NCBI RefSeq assembly: GCF_046557615.1
Contig: NZ_JBKIII010000003.1
Coordinates: forward strand, 124,001 to 188,000
Direction of reading: 5' to 3'
DNA: 64,000 nt
DNA from: Haloferax sp046557615
GTDB taxonomy: Archaea; Halobacteriota; Halobacteria; Halobacteriales; Haloferacaceae
Shown piece after piece: positions 54,148 to 63,134 of the stretch (position 1 is the first letter of the stretch; each line of letters opens with the position of its first letter). The notes beneath the pieces are model-generated. The model saw only the letters and a list, made by a program, of their open reading frames with translations. It did not search any database and was not told where the DNA came from. A program made the position numbers and the translations under genes.

Positions 54148-54204
54148 CTCTCTACTTGCTGTCAACCGATTTCGAATTCGAACACCAAATTCAGAACTCC
54201 GGAT

Positions 54205-55749
54205 TCACTCGGGGAAGTGTTCGCGGATAACGTCCCCTCGCTGGACCGTCCCCGTGTCCGTTCGTGGGAATGGCTCGGTTCGAATCGCGTACTCACGCGG
54301 TCGTTTGTAGTTCGCCAGCGAGTCGTGGGATTTGCAGTACTGGTCGAGTTCGTCTTCGGTTATCGACCCGTCGGTGACGACGATTGCAGTCACCATGCTG
54401 CCCCAGTAGTCGTCTTCCAACCCGAAGACGAGTGCCTCGGAGATTGCACTGTGTGATTTGAGCGCGCGCTCGACTTCCTTGGGATAGATGTTCTCGCCAC
54501 CACTGATGAACATGTTATCGACGCGGTCAACGATGTAGAGGTAGCCGTCTTCATCGACTTGGGCGACGTCTCGCGTCCGGAGCCATTCGTCGAAGAACGT
54601 CTTCGACTCGCTTTCGGGGTTGTCGAGGTAGCCGTCGGGGACGCCCGGGCCGCGGGCGATGACTTCTCCCTGCTCGCCCGGGTGTATCACTGCTTCGGGG
54701 TCGGGATGTTCGTCTATCGGCGCGGCTTCGACGACGCGAACCTCCCACGCGAAGGACTCTTTCCCGACCGTTCCGGGGTGTTCTTCTTGGACAGACGGAT
54801 GTGCGAACGTGAGGTTCGGCCCGCCTTCGGTCATCCCGTATGTGTTGTACAGCCCGTCTGCGAGGTGTTCTTTCGTCTGCTCGACGAGTTCGGCCGAGAC
54901 GATTGCACCACCAGTTCGAATGTATCGGAGTGTACTCGTGTCGTAGCCCTCTCGCTCTTGGACTGCGTTGAGCGCGCTGAGCTGGGTTGGCACTGCGAGC
55001 AATCCGGTCGCATCGTGGTCTTCGACGAGTTCGAGCGCTTCTTCGGGGTCGAAACTAGAGTGGAGAACCGTCGTCGCGCCAGCGAGCCAGTGTGGATAGA
55101 GCCACGCGTCGGAGGTGACCATGTGGTACCACGGCGTCGTTACAATCGCGACGTCGGTCTCCTCGATGCCGTGTTCCATGACGCCTTGGTATGCTCCGAG
55201 CCACATCTGTTCGCCAGTAAACGAGACGGCCTTGGGCCGACTCGTCGTCCCGCTGGTGAAGAAGATACTCGTCTCTTCGCCCATTGGGAGTTCCGCATCA
55301 ACGTGGTCGGGTGCTGATTCGAGAACGTCCTCGTAGGATTCGACTTCTTCCGCGTCGATGTCCTTCTCACCTGCGTGAATCGCCACCTCGAACGCTCCCA
55401 GTTCGAGCATTTTCAACGCTGTTTCAGCGTTGGCATCGTCGAAGAGAATCCCCTTCGAGTCGGCGACGTTTGCCATCCTGACCAGTTCGTCCGGCTTTCC
55501 TCGGAACGATAGTTGCACGGTTGGGACGCCTCGTTTGTGGCCCATAATCATGGACTCGGCGGCGAGAACGCCGTTCAACGCGAGGACTGCACACGGTGCG
55601 TCGCCGAGCCGTTCGGTGAGTGCGTGTGTCAGTTGTGTACTCCGGCGGTCGAACTCGGCGTAGGTGTACGTCTCCCCGTCTTCTGTGATGAGCGCTGTAT
55701 CCGCCCCGTACACTCGAACAGTGCGTTCAAATGCAGTTAGAAATCTCAT
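54205..55749 (-). CDS. AMP-forming acyl-CoA synthetase (aromatic-acid CoA ligase candidate)
   Basis: 514 residues from ATG 55749; an upstream in-frame start would add 11 unlikely residues. Family motifs: FFTSGTTSRPKAVSFTGE (AMP-binding), NTYGMTEGGPN, EWLRTRDVAQVDEDGYLYIV and DRVDNMFISGGENIYPKEVE with the C-terminal domain ATP-dependent Lys region (YKRPREYAIRTEPFPRTDTG). It makes acyl-AMP and then acyl-CoA. With the adjacent monooxygenase, hotdog thioesterase and gentisate dioxygenase, a hydroxybenzoate:CoA ligase role is attractive but inferred. Its promoter has a long inverted repeat around the TATA box. Confidence 0.9.
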   Translation of the reverse strand: MRFLTAFERTVRVYGADTALITEDGETYTYAEFDRRSTQLTHALTERLGDAPCAVLALNGVLAAESMIMGHKRGVPTVQLSFRGKPDELVRMANVADSKGILFDDANAETALKMLELGAFEVAIHAGEKDIDAEEVESYEDVLESAPDHVDAELPMGEETSIFFTSGTTSRPKAVSFTGEQMWLGAYQGVMEHGIEETDVAIVTTPWYHMVTSDAWLYPHWLAGATTVLHSSFDPEEALELVEDHDATGLLAVPTQLSALNAVQEREGYDTSTLRYIRTGGAIVSAELVEQTKEHLADGLYNTYGMTEGGPNLTFAHPSVQEEHPGTVGKESFAWEVRVVEAAPIDEHPDPEAVIHPGEQGEVIARGPGVPDGYLDNPESESKTFFDEWLRTRDVAQVDEDGYLYIVDRVDNMFISGGENIYPKEVERALKSHSAISEALVFGLEDDYWGSMVTAIVVTDGSITEDELDQYCKSHDSLANYKRPREYAIRTEPFPRTDTGTVQRGDVIREHFPE

Positions 55750-55760
55750 GCGTGTATGAA

Positions 55761-55818
55761 GTGTGATAACCAACATCAGCAACGAATATTAATTGTATCG
55801 GTTATTGTTATCTGACAC
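55761..55818. promoter_or_regulatory. Inverted repeat around the TATA box of the CoA-ligase gene
   Basis: GTGTGATAACC at 55761-55771 and, 28 bases on, GGTTAT then GTTATCTGACAC (55800-55818) form an imperfect inverted repeat. AATATTAATTG in the middle (55786-55796) is the minus-strand TATA candidate. Possible operator; a GATAACCAACAT segment also resembles the GAAACAACAT element loosely. Confidence 0.3.
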
Positions 55819-55951
55819 AATACCAAATTCGTTTGGAAAACCAGTTAGTTACGACAACGTTCACTGGACGTCTTCTCTATTCTTGCTGTATTTTGGTAAT
55901 CTGTTCGTCTGAACGAGTCACACTTTTTGCGAACATTCCCCAAATGAACGT

Positions 55952-56818
55952 ATGACCACAGAAAACGACACCCCCTCCGTCGGCGGACTGCACTCGCAGG
56001 TAAAGCCGACGTTCATGGTACCTGCAGTCGGTATGTCGGTCTTCGGTGGTCTCCTGTCGACGTCGCTTTCGCTTTTCACTGCTGTCGTTCATGCGCTCGC
56101 CGTTGGCGCGGCACTCTACACTGCCCACGTCGTTGACGAGTACGTAGACGCCTACGTCCGTGCTGAAGAGCCCCCACTGTTGTCGATCCGAGAGGCACAG
56201 TTTGGATTCGCTGTCGCCAGTGCGGTGTGTCTGTCGCTGGCGGGTGTGCTGGCATTCGATGGCAGATTTTCGTCTGCTGGGTCCGTCGTCGCTCTTTGGG
56301 TACTTGCGGTGCTTCACGCGCCCCTTCTGGATAAAAACACGATTGCGGTCACGCTCGACTACCCAGTCGGTATCGCACTCGCTCTCGTCGGTGGCTATCT
56401 CGCACAACAGCAGTCGCTCGGTTCGGGAGTGGTCGCACTTGCGGTGTTGTTCGTCGTTATGTTGGCAGGAGTCAAAGTCTCTCTCGACCGCCTCGACCTC
56501 GATTTCGACGAGCGCATCGACAAACACACTGTCCCAGTCGTCTTCGGCAAACGTCGAGCGATGGCGGTGAGTTCGGGATTCTTTCTCGTTGCAGGGGGAC
56601 TCGTTGCGATGTTCGTCAGTCAGTCGATACTCCCACAACTTGCGCTCGCGTCGGTGCCGATTCTCTTCGGTGGTGGTGTCGTCGCATTCGGGTCGGTCGC
56701 GGAACGAGTCGTCGTGCGACAGATGGTGTTCGTCTACCCGATTTCTGTCGTGCTGTTTCTCTCACAATGTCTCGCAACGAAGTGTACGGTCGAACCAATC
56801 ATCTCTTGGTTGTTGTAA
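55952..56818 (+). CDS. UbiA-family prenyltransferase
   Basis: 288 residues, about nine hydrophobic helices. The first Asp-rich motif is AAHVVDEYVDAYV-like (ALYTAHVVDEYVDAYVRAEE), the second KVSLDRLDLDFDERIDKHTV, the metal-diphosphate binding sites of UbiA enzymes. The next block VPVVFGKRRA is typical. It attaches an isoprenoid chain to an aromatic, glyceryl or other acceptor at the membrane. Several UbiA paralogues occur in haloarchaea, so the product (quinone, lipid, or other) is open. Divergent from the ligase gene, convergent with the IclR regulator. Confidence 0.85.
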   Translation: MTTENDTPSVGGLHSQVKPTFMVPAVGMSVFGGLLSTSLSLFTAVVHALAVGAALYTAHVVDEYVDAYVRAEEPPLLSIREAQFGFAVASAVCLSLAGVLAFDGRFSSAGSVVALWVLAVLHAPLLDKNTIAVTLDYPVGIALALVGGYLAQQQSLGSGVVALAVLFVVMLAGVKVSLDRLDLDFDERIDKHTVPVVFGKRRAMAVSSGFFLVAGGLVAMFVSQSILPQLALASVPILFGGGVVAFGSVAERVVVRQMVFVYPISVVLFLSQCLATKCTVEPIISWLL

Positions 56819-56862
56819 CCTCGCTCAGGATGGGACTGTGTAGAAAGACGAACGACGTGTCG

Positions 56863-57630
56863 TTATCTGTAGACGAGATTCAGTTCGATGTCGTTTCGCG
56901 CAGCGAACAACTGTTCGGAAAGCTCTCCTTCACAGCGCTCTCTGGTGACTCGGTGTGCTGGCCCGGCGACTGCAAGCGCTCCTTGGACTTCCTCGTCGAA
57001 CAAGAGCGGAACGCCAATCGCGTGAATCCCTTCGAGGTCTTCACCCATGTTCAACGCGAATCCCTGTTGACGGATACGTGTGAGTTCTTCTCGGAGTTTG
57101 TCGGGGTCAGTCGTCGTACTCTCGGTGCGGGCGGGAAGGCCATGTCGTTCGATGATTGCATCGACTTCAGAGTCAGCGAGATGAGCGAGTATCGCCTTCC
57201 CTGCCGAGTTGCAGTGCATGTACGCCCACGACCCGATGAGGCTGTTTGCGTTGATATCGGTCGCTCCAGCGTGTCCATATAGATACATGATTCGACCGTT
57301 TTCGTGTGCGATTAACCAGACCATCTCTCCGGTGAGGTCGGTGAGACGGTCCACGACCGGCTTTGCTGCCTCGTAGATTTTGAACTGGTTTCGGACGTAC
57401 TGTCCGTATCTAAAGAACTGCAGTCCGAGGTGGTATTTCTGCCCACGTTTGACGACGAAGCCGTACTCGTACATAGTCACGAGATGGTCGTAGACCGTAC
57501 TCTTCGCCAAATTGAGGTGGTTCGCAATCTCTGTGACTCCCGCTCCATCGACCTCGCGGAGGTAGTCGATGATAGAGAGGAGCGTCTCATCCGACTTCAC
57601 CATCCGTCGTTCGGTGTGACCGTCTTTCAC
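56863..57630 (-). CDS. IclR-family transcription regulator
   Basis: 255 residues from ATG 57630; an in-frame ATG at 57603 is also possible. N-terminal winged helix KSDETLLSIIDYLREVDGAG, then VTEIANHLNLAKSTVYDHLV and TMYEYGFVVKRGQKYHLGLQ. The C-terminal IclR effector domain shows YMHCNSAGKAILAHL and GIPLLFDEEVQ-like GVPLLFDEEVQGALAVAGPA. IclR regulators often control aromatic-acid catabolism (PobR, PcaU types), which fits this region. A 12-base direct repeat near its start suggests autoregulation. Confidence 0.92.
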   Translation of the reverse strand: MKDGHTERRMVKSDETLLSIIDYLREVDGAGVTEIANHLNLAKSTVYDHLVTMYEYGFVVKRGQKYHLGLQFFRYGQYVRNQFKIYEAAKPVVDRLTDLTGEMVWLIAHENGRIMYLYGHAGATDINANSLIGSWAYMHCNSAGKAILAHLADSEVDAIIERHGLPARTESTTTDPDKLREELTRIRQQGFALNMGEDLEGIHAIGVPLLFDEEVQGALAVAGPAHRVTRERCEGELSEQLFAARNDIELNLVYR

Positions 57631-58462
57631 AAATCACTGTGTAACGCGCTCACTACTAAGTCTTTCAGTCGTTCGACTGTTAACCTCGTTAGAGACGACC
57701 GCTAACAGAACATTTTGGTTTTCGGTGTGACCAAACGACAGATTTGTCAGAGTTTGCCATGAAGAACTCCAATGAATGTTTGTACAGAATTCGTCTTGAT
57801 TTTTAATTGAATCGGATATTTGTAAAAAGCACGTTCGGTGAGGCCGAATTGCATGAATCTCATCCGATTCTGTCTCGTAGAGCGCTCTCAGTGACCTCTG
57901 CGTGGCAACTCTTGGTGTACACTCGTCAACCCGGAGTACGCATCGACTGTAGTAGTTACCTCACACACAAACGCGGGGAACGAATACGTGGCTTTCGAAC
58001 GCTCACACGAATGTATCGCGATTCACCCGGGAAATCATCACACACATGACAAACGTACGGTTGTAAAGACTATCGCACACTGGGTGGTAACTTGGTCTCT
58101 AGTCCCTTCGCGAGTAAGAGTGCCCAATACAACACACTACCTCCAAGAAGTGTCCATATGACCATCAAAAACCCGATTGTGGGCTGTAATTAGAATTAAT
58201 ATTCGTACTATTTTGTTCGGCGACACCGAATATCTTGTGTGGCTGTTCACACTCTCGGCCTTCTTCACCACTGCCGGCACCTTTCGAACTCGAAAGACGG
58301 TCAGACTTATGACCATGTGTGATATACCCACGACCAACCATGCTAACCCACCGTATCGATAGTGGGCGAACCGCAGTACGCCCGAGAGACTTCAGCGGGG
58401 TACGTCCATGAGTAGGACCAGCATTCGGCGTGCGTGTGTACGCCAACGAGTCGTAGCGTCGC
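57631..58462. other. Long intergenic region, no gene supported
   Basis: About 830 bases, unusual in this tightly packed window. It contains the upstream copy of TTCGGTGTGACC (57721-57732), AT-rich stretches at about 57770-57830 and 58185-58225, and otherwise coding-like composition without a frame I trust. A short non-ATG frame at 57807-58049 has no recognisable features. It may hold a small RNA, a decayed gene, or extended control of the dehydrogenase at 58487. Confidence 0.45.
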
Positions 58463-58486
58463 GTGAACGATGTGGAACCCTCGACG

Positions 58487-61400
58487 ATGTCTAAGCCGTC
58501 AGTCACTCCCGAGAGTGTTGGCCCTACGACTGATTCACGGGCCAATTACGACTACGTCTCGGACGAAGTCGAGCGACCGGAACTCGTCGATGCTATCGAA
58601 ACGCGCATCGCGGGCGACGTTCGGTTCGACACCTACACCAGACAGTTGTACGCCACGGATGCGAGCGCCTACGAAATCACGCCCATCGGCGTCGTGTTTC
58701 CGAAATCGACGCAGGACGTCTCTGCTGTCGTCTCCTACTGTGCCGACAACGAGATTCCAGTCCTGCCCCGAGGAGGCGGAACGAGCCTCGCCGGTCAGGC
58801 AGTCAACGAAGCGGTCGTTCTCGATGTAACCCGGTACATGACGGACATCGTCGATATCGCTCCCGATGTCCAGCGAGCGCAGGTGCAAGCCGGAGTCATC
58901 TTAGAGGACCTGAACGCCGCACTCGCCCCGGACGGATTGAAATTCGCACCCGACCCCGCGGCCGGAAATCGGAGCGTCGTCGGCGGCGCTATCGGCAACA
59001 ACTCGACGGGGGCACACTCACTCGTCTACGGGAAGACCGATGCCTACGTCGAATCCTGCGAAGTCGTCCTCGCAGACGGAACTGTGACCACACTCGGTGA
59101 GACAGACCTCTCAGAACTTCGCGCTGATGCCGACGCCGAAGGCGACCTTCTCGAACGAGTCTACGCCGAAGTCGTCCGCATCATCGACGAGGATGCATCT
59201 GCGGTCCACGAACGGTTCCCTGACCTGAAGCGCAACGTCTCGGGTTACAACCTCGACGTACTCATCGAAGAGGCCGAGAGTGGCTCTGTCAACCTCGCCC
59301 GGTTGCTCGCTGGAAGCGAAGGTACACTCGCACTGGTCACCGAAGCGGAGGTCTCGCTCGAACCGCTTCCGGAGACGAAAGCAGTCTCGCTTCTCTTCTA
59401 CGAGACTGTCCTCGATGCTGTGACCGACGTCCAGCACGTCCTCGAACACGAGCCTGCGGCCGTCGAACTCATCGACGATGTTCTTCTTGGATTAGCTCGT
59501 AACACGGCCGAGTTCGAAGACGTCGCCGCACTCGTCCCCTCCGATGCCGAGGCCGCACTCCTCGTCGAATTCTACGCGGACGACGACGACCACGGCCGCG
59601 AGCAAACTGCACACCTCCTCGCAGACCGCGTGCCGAGTGTCGATAGCGAAGTCGAAGACAGCGACGAATACGCCGACCAGACCCTCGCGTTCGAAGGACT
59701 CGAAGCTCACGACGACGCCGACCGGACCCAATTCTGGACGCTCCGGAAGGCTGGGCTTCCAATCCTCCTCTCGCGAACCTCCGACGAGAAACACATCAGT
59801 TTTATCGAGGACTGTGCGGTCCCACCGACACACCTTCCCGAATTCGTCGAACGATTCCAGTCCCTCCTCGCCGACAAAGACCGCGACGTGGACTGCGCCT
59901 TCTACGCACACGCAGGCCCCGGCGTGCTACACGTCCGCCCGCTCGTCAACACGAAGGCACTCATCGACCGCGAACACATGGTCGAAATCGCGGACGAAGT
60001 GACCGACATGGTCGTCGAGTTCGGTGGGAGTGTCTCCGGCGAACACGGTGACGGACGCGCTCGTACCCAGTGGAATCACAAACTCTACGGCGACACGCTC
60101 TGGGAGTCGTTCCGACGTCTCAAAACCGCGTTCGACCCCGATTGGCTCCTCAATCCGGGGAACGTCTGTGGGTTGAGTGAAACAGAGGTTTCGGAGAGTG
60201 CCGACTCCCCCGGCGTAAAGCGCCACGACATGACCGAGCACCTTCGCTACGACGACTCCTACGACTACGATGCAGGATTCGCCCCCGCGCTCAACTGGGC
60301 AAACGAGAACGGGATGCAAGGAATGGTCGAACTCTGCCACGGATGCGGTGGCTGCCGCGGCAATCAGGAGACAACCGGCGGCGTGATGTGCCCCACCTAC
60401 CGCGCTGCGGACGAAGAGATAACCGCCACCCGTGGGCGTGCGAACCTGCTCCGCCAGGCGATGAGTGGTGACCTCCCAGACGACCCGACCGGAGACGAGT
60501 TCGTCGAAGAGGTCCTCGACCTCTGTATCGGGTGTAAGGGTTGTGCCCGCGACTGCCCCAGCGAGGTCGATATGGCGAAGCTCAAGACCGAAGTCATGCA
60601 CGCTCGACACCAAGAACACGGTTCGAGTCTTCGTGACAAACTCTTTGCAAACGTCGATACACTCTCCCGCGTTGGAAGCGCACTCGCTCCGCTGTCGAAT
60701 CTCGCACAATCACTCCCCGGTGCAGGAACGCTCACTGAGAAGACCATCGGCATCGCCCGCGAACGCTCGCTTCCAAACTTCCAGCGCGAGACGCTCCAAG
60801 ACTGGTTCGAAACCAGAGGTGGGTCGCGTGTCGCAGAAGCAGAGGCCACTCGGAAAGCCGTCTTCTTCGCAGACACGTACACGAACTTTAGCCATCCGGA
60901 AGTCGGGAAAGCGGCGATTCGTGTACTCGAAGCCGCTGGCGTCCACGTCGACGTGGCACGCCGAACGAACAGCGGTCGGCCACCGCTCTCGAAAGGCTTC
61001 GTCGAGAAAGCTCGCGACGCAGTCGGCGAGAACGTCACCGAACTCGCGCCCCGAGTGAACGACGGATGGGACGTCGTCCTCGCCGAACCCTCGGACGCCG
61101 TGATGTTCCAATCTGACGCGCTCGACTTGCTCTCGGGCGAGTCGGTCGAACTCGTCGCTGCGAACACCTACGGGGCCTGCGAGTACATCGACACGTTCCG
61201 TCTCGACGAGGACATCGACTGGGATACCCCCGAAACTACGCTCGCGTACCACGGCCACTGCCACCAGAAGGCAGTGAAGAAAGACCACCACGCAGTCGGT
61301 GCCCTCCGCCGCGCTGGGTACGACGTGGACCCCCTCGACTCGGGCTGCTGTGGGATGGCAGGAAGCTTCGGTTACGAGAAAGAACACTACTCCATGTCGA

Positions 61401-61603
61401 AGGCCATCGGCGACATCCTCTTCGAACAGGTCGAAGGGAGTCACGCCGAAGTCGTCACGGCACCCGGTGCATCCTGCCGCACGCAACTCGGCGACGGGCG
61501 CATCACGCCAATCCCGACGACCAGTCCGCTCGCCGGAACGTCACTCGACGGTGACGAACCGCCGACACCCGTCGAACTGCTGGCCTACGCACTCTCGAAG
61601 TAG
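58487..61603 (+). CDS. FAD- and Fe-S-containing dehydrogenase (GlcD-GlcF fusion, D-lactate/glycolate-type)
   Basis: 1038 residues from ATG 58487 (a GTG at 58463 is in frame). The N-terminal half is an FAD-binding oxidase: PRGGGTSLAGQAVNEAVVLD, AGNRSVVGGAIGNNSTGAHS, GSEGTLALVTEAEVSLEPL and GPGVLHVRPLVN. The C-terminal half carries two 4Fe-4S sites (CHGCGGCRGNQ..CPTYR and CIGCKGCARDCPSEVDM) and CCG-type motifs YHGHCHQKAVK and DSGCCGMAGSFGYEKEHY. It probably oxidises D-lactate, D-2-hydroxyglutarate or glycolate and passes electrons to quinone. Single long gene. Confidence 0.9.
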   Translation: MSKPSVTPESVGPTTDSRANYDYVSDEVERPELVDAIETRIAGDVRFDTYTRQLYATDASAYEITPIGVVFPKSTQDVSAVVSYCADNEIPVLPRGGGTSLAGQAVNEAVVLDVTRYMTDIVDIAPDVQRAQVQAGVILEDLNAALAPDGLKFAPDPAAGNRSVVGGAIGNNSTGAHSLVYGKTDAYVESCEVVLADGTVTTLGETDLSELRADADAEGDLLERVYAEVVRIIDEDASAVHERFPDLKRNVSGYNLDVLIEEAESGSVNLARLLAGSEGTLALVTEAEVSLEPLPETKAVSLLFYETVLDAVTDVQHVLEHEPAAVELIDDVLLGLARNTAEFEDVAALVPSDAEAALLVEFYADDDDHGREQTAHLLADRVPSVDSEVEDSDEYADQTLAFEGLEAHDDADRTQFWTLRKAGLPILLSRTSDEKHISFIEDCAVPPTHLPEFVERFQSLLADKDRDVDCAFYAHAGPGVLHVRPLVNTKALIDREHMVEIADEVTDMVVEFGGSVSGEHGDGRARTQWNHKLYGDTLWESFRRLKTAFDPDWLLNPGNVCGLSETEVSESADSPGVKRHDMTEHLRYDDSYDYDAGFAPALNWANENGMQGMVELCHGCGGCRGNQETTGGVMCPTYRAADEEITATRGRANLLRQAMSGDLPDDPTGDEFVEEVLDLCIGCKGCARDCPSEVDMAKLKTEVMHARHQEHGSSLRDKLFANVDTLSRVGSALAPLSNLAQSLPGAGTLTEKTIGIARERSLPNFQRETLQDWFETRGGSRVAEAEATRKAVFFADTYTNFSHPEVGKAAIRVLEAAGVHVDVARRTNSGRPPLSKGFVEKARDAVGENVTELAPRVNDGWDVVLAEPSDAVMFQSDALDLLSGESVELVAANTYGACEYIDTFRLDEDIDWDTPETTLAYHGHCHQKAVKKDHHAVGALRRAGYDVDPLDSGCCGMAGSFGYEKEHYSMSKAIGDILFEQVEGSHAEVVTAPGASCRTQLGDGRITPIPTTSPLAGTSLDGDEPPTPVELLAYALSK

Positions 61604-61704
61604 CACCGTTTTAAAATCGTTTTCGGACCGGTTCGATACTGCTGTCGTCGGTTATCTTTCGAAGAGAGAACGAGAGAGTTCAGATACGGCGGCCCGTCGA
61701 ACGC

Positions 61705-62784
61705 TTAATTTGGTTCGGCCTCGGCGTAGAAGTTGAACGCTTCGAACACCGGGCGGTCTGTCATCCCGAGGAGGATTGCTTCGTCGTCTGGGTCGTGGTG
61801 GTGAATCTCGTCCGGCGGCACGACGAAGATGTCGCGTTCGCCCCATTCGAGTACCTCGTCGCCGACGTGGGTTGCGCCCTCGCCTTCGATGACGAAGTAC
61901 ACGTCCACGGCGTTGTGGAAGTGGGGGTCGGTCTCTTCTTGGAGTAACTGTGCGCGGAAGGACATCGTCGGGAACAGTGGTGCGTTCCCCGTCGCCGGGT
62001 TGACGTAGGAGAGACTGTATCCGTCGTGTGGGTCTGGGTCATCGTTGTCTGCTCGTTGTCTGAGGGTCTGGAGCGTATCCTTCCAGCTAAACCGGTACGG
62101 TGGCGTCGCCGCACAGTTTCCTTCGAACGGACCGGGAATACCATCTTCCTTCGAGTCCTCGTATGGTCGGGCGCGACCGTACTGCGACTCCCAGTAGCCC
62201 TGCGTTTTCGTGACAGGTTGGCGTTCGAGTTCGTGGTTCTCGAAGGTGTTGCGGGCGTTGAGCGAGTCGAGGACGAGTGGGAGGTCGAGAACGTCGAGCC
62301 ACGCAGCAGTTTCGTCGGAGTCGTTGACGTGGTCGTGCCACTCCCACTGGGGTGTCGTGATGAGGTCGTTATCCCGCATCGGGAACTCCTCACCTGCGAC
62401 GACTGTCTTCATATCTTCGCTGCCGTCGATGGTGAAGCGAAGGGCGTTCGCCCCGTGTCGATGGGAGGGTGCTGTTTCACCTGGTGAGACGGTCTGAACA
62501 CCGACGTAGATGGTGTTCGAGATAGCGTTTCCGTACCCTGTGTTGATTGGGACCGCGACGCGCCGCTGGAACCCTGGCGGGAGTTCAGCAATCGGTACGT
62601 CCTTCTCGATTGCATCGATAGACGCCTTGATGTCGTCCCATTTCCAGATATCCGGTTCGAGGTCGTTGAAGTGGTTCCCCAGGTCCTTCTCGACTTCCCA
62701 GAGTGGTCGGAGGTCGTTCTCCTCGAGGAGTGCCTGTGTATCGGCACTCATCTCTAAGAGTTTCTCTGGCTCTTGTTCGGCCAT
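61705..62784 (-). CDS. gdoA: Gentisate 1,2-dioxygenase (bicupin)
   Basis: 359 residues. First cupin iron ligands His108 and His110 (APSHRHGANALRF) and His150 (WEWHDHVND); second cupin DPHFHNAVDVYFVIEGEG with a weaker site. Blocks GFQRRVAVPINTGYGNAIS and TPQWEWHDHVNDSDETAAWL are typical of gentisate 1,2-dioxygenases, which open gentisate to maleylpyruvate. This enzyme type is known from Haloferax. A TATA box (ATACATTTAT) about 27-36 bases before the ATG suggests a nearly leaderless transcript, with a perfect hairpin just upstream. 1-hydroxy-2-naphthoate or salicylate dioxygenase is the main alternative. Confidence 0.88.
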   Translation of the reverse strand: MAEQEPEKLLEMSADTQALLEENDLRPLWEVEKDLGNHFNDLEPDIWKWDDIKASIDAIEKDVPIAELPPGFQRRVAVPINTGYGNAISNTIYVGVQTVSPGETAPSHRHGANALRFTIDGSEDMKTVVAGEEFPMRDNDLITTPQWEWHDHVNDSDETAAWLDVLDLPLVLDSLNARNTFENHELERQPVTKTQGYWESQYGRARPYEDSKEDGIPGPFEGNCAATPPYRFSWKDTLQTLRQRADNDDPDPHDGYSLSYVNPATGNAPLFPTMSFRAQLLQEETDPHFHNAVDVYFVIEGEGATHVGDEVLEWGERDIFVVPPDEIHHHDPDDEAILLGMTDRPVFEAFNFYAEAEPN

Positions 62785-62835
62785 GGTGAAAATATTCTGG
62801 AGGATTAGTGATAAATGTATGGGTCAGTTCTCGAT

Positions 62836-62857
62836 TTACGGGGTCTCAACCCCGTAA
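62836..62857. promoter_or_regulatory. Perfect 9-bp inverted repeat upstream of gentisate dioxygenase
   Basis: Arms TTACGGGGT (62836-62844) and ACCCCGTAA (62849-62857) around the loop CTCA. It lies about 16 bases upstream of the dioxygenase TATA box (62811-62820) and 26 bases downstream of the zinc-ribbon gene stop. It may be a regulator site for the dioxygenase or a terminator hairpin for the zinc-ribbon gene; no T-run follows on the minus strand. Confidence 0.5.
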
Positions 62858-62882
62858 GAACGCCATTCTTCTTCTGTTCGGA

Positions 62883-63059
62883 TTATTGCTTCACTTGCGC
62901 GTCGAAGATGTCTTCTGAAGGGAACAGATTACGACAGTCTTCGCAGACCATCTGCCGCTGAATGGCGTACTCCCAGAGTTTCCCGCTGCACTGTGGACAG
63001 TCGAAGTGCGCTCGAACGAATGGATTCGATTCCGAGTAGATATTGTCGAACTCTGCCAT
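62883..63059 (-). CDS. Small zinc-ribbon protein
   Basis: 58 residues from ATG 63059. Two C-x2-C pairs (CPQCSGKLWEYAIQRQMV and CEDC) form a zinc ribbon; the C-terminus ends NLFPSEDIFDAQVKQ. Many haloarchaeal micro-proteins have this shape, some regulating biofilm or other traits. It lies between the thioesterase and the dioxygenase, same strand, possibly as a local regulator or Fe-protein helper. Function unknown. Confidence 0.7.
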   Translation of the reverse strand: MAEFDNIYSESNPFVRAHFDCPQCSGKLWEYAIQRQMVCEDCRNLFPSEDIFDAQVKQ

Positions 63060-63134
63060 ACGTTCACACGGGCCGGTAGTCACAAAAATATGTCGTCAGC
63101 GACTGCAACGGAGGGAAATGTGATACGGAGTGCG

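Noticed and set aside
57807..58049. 80-codon open frame in the 830-base gap
   Set aside because: No ATG at its start, unusual composition for the host and no recognisable motif; probably chance.
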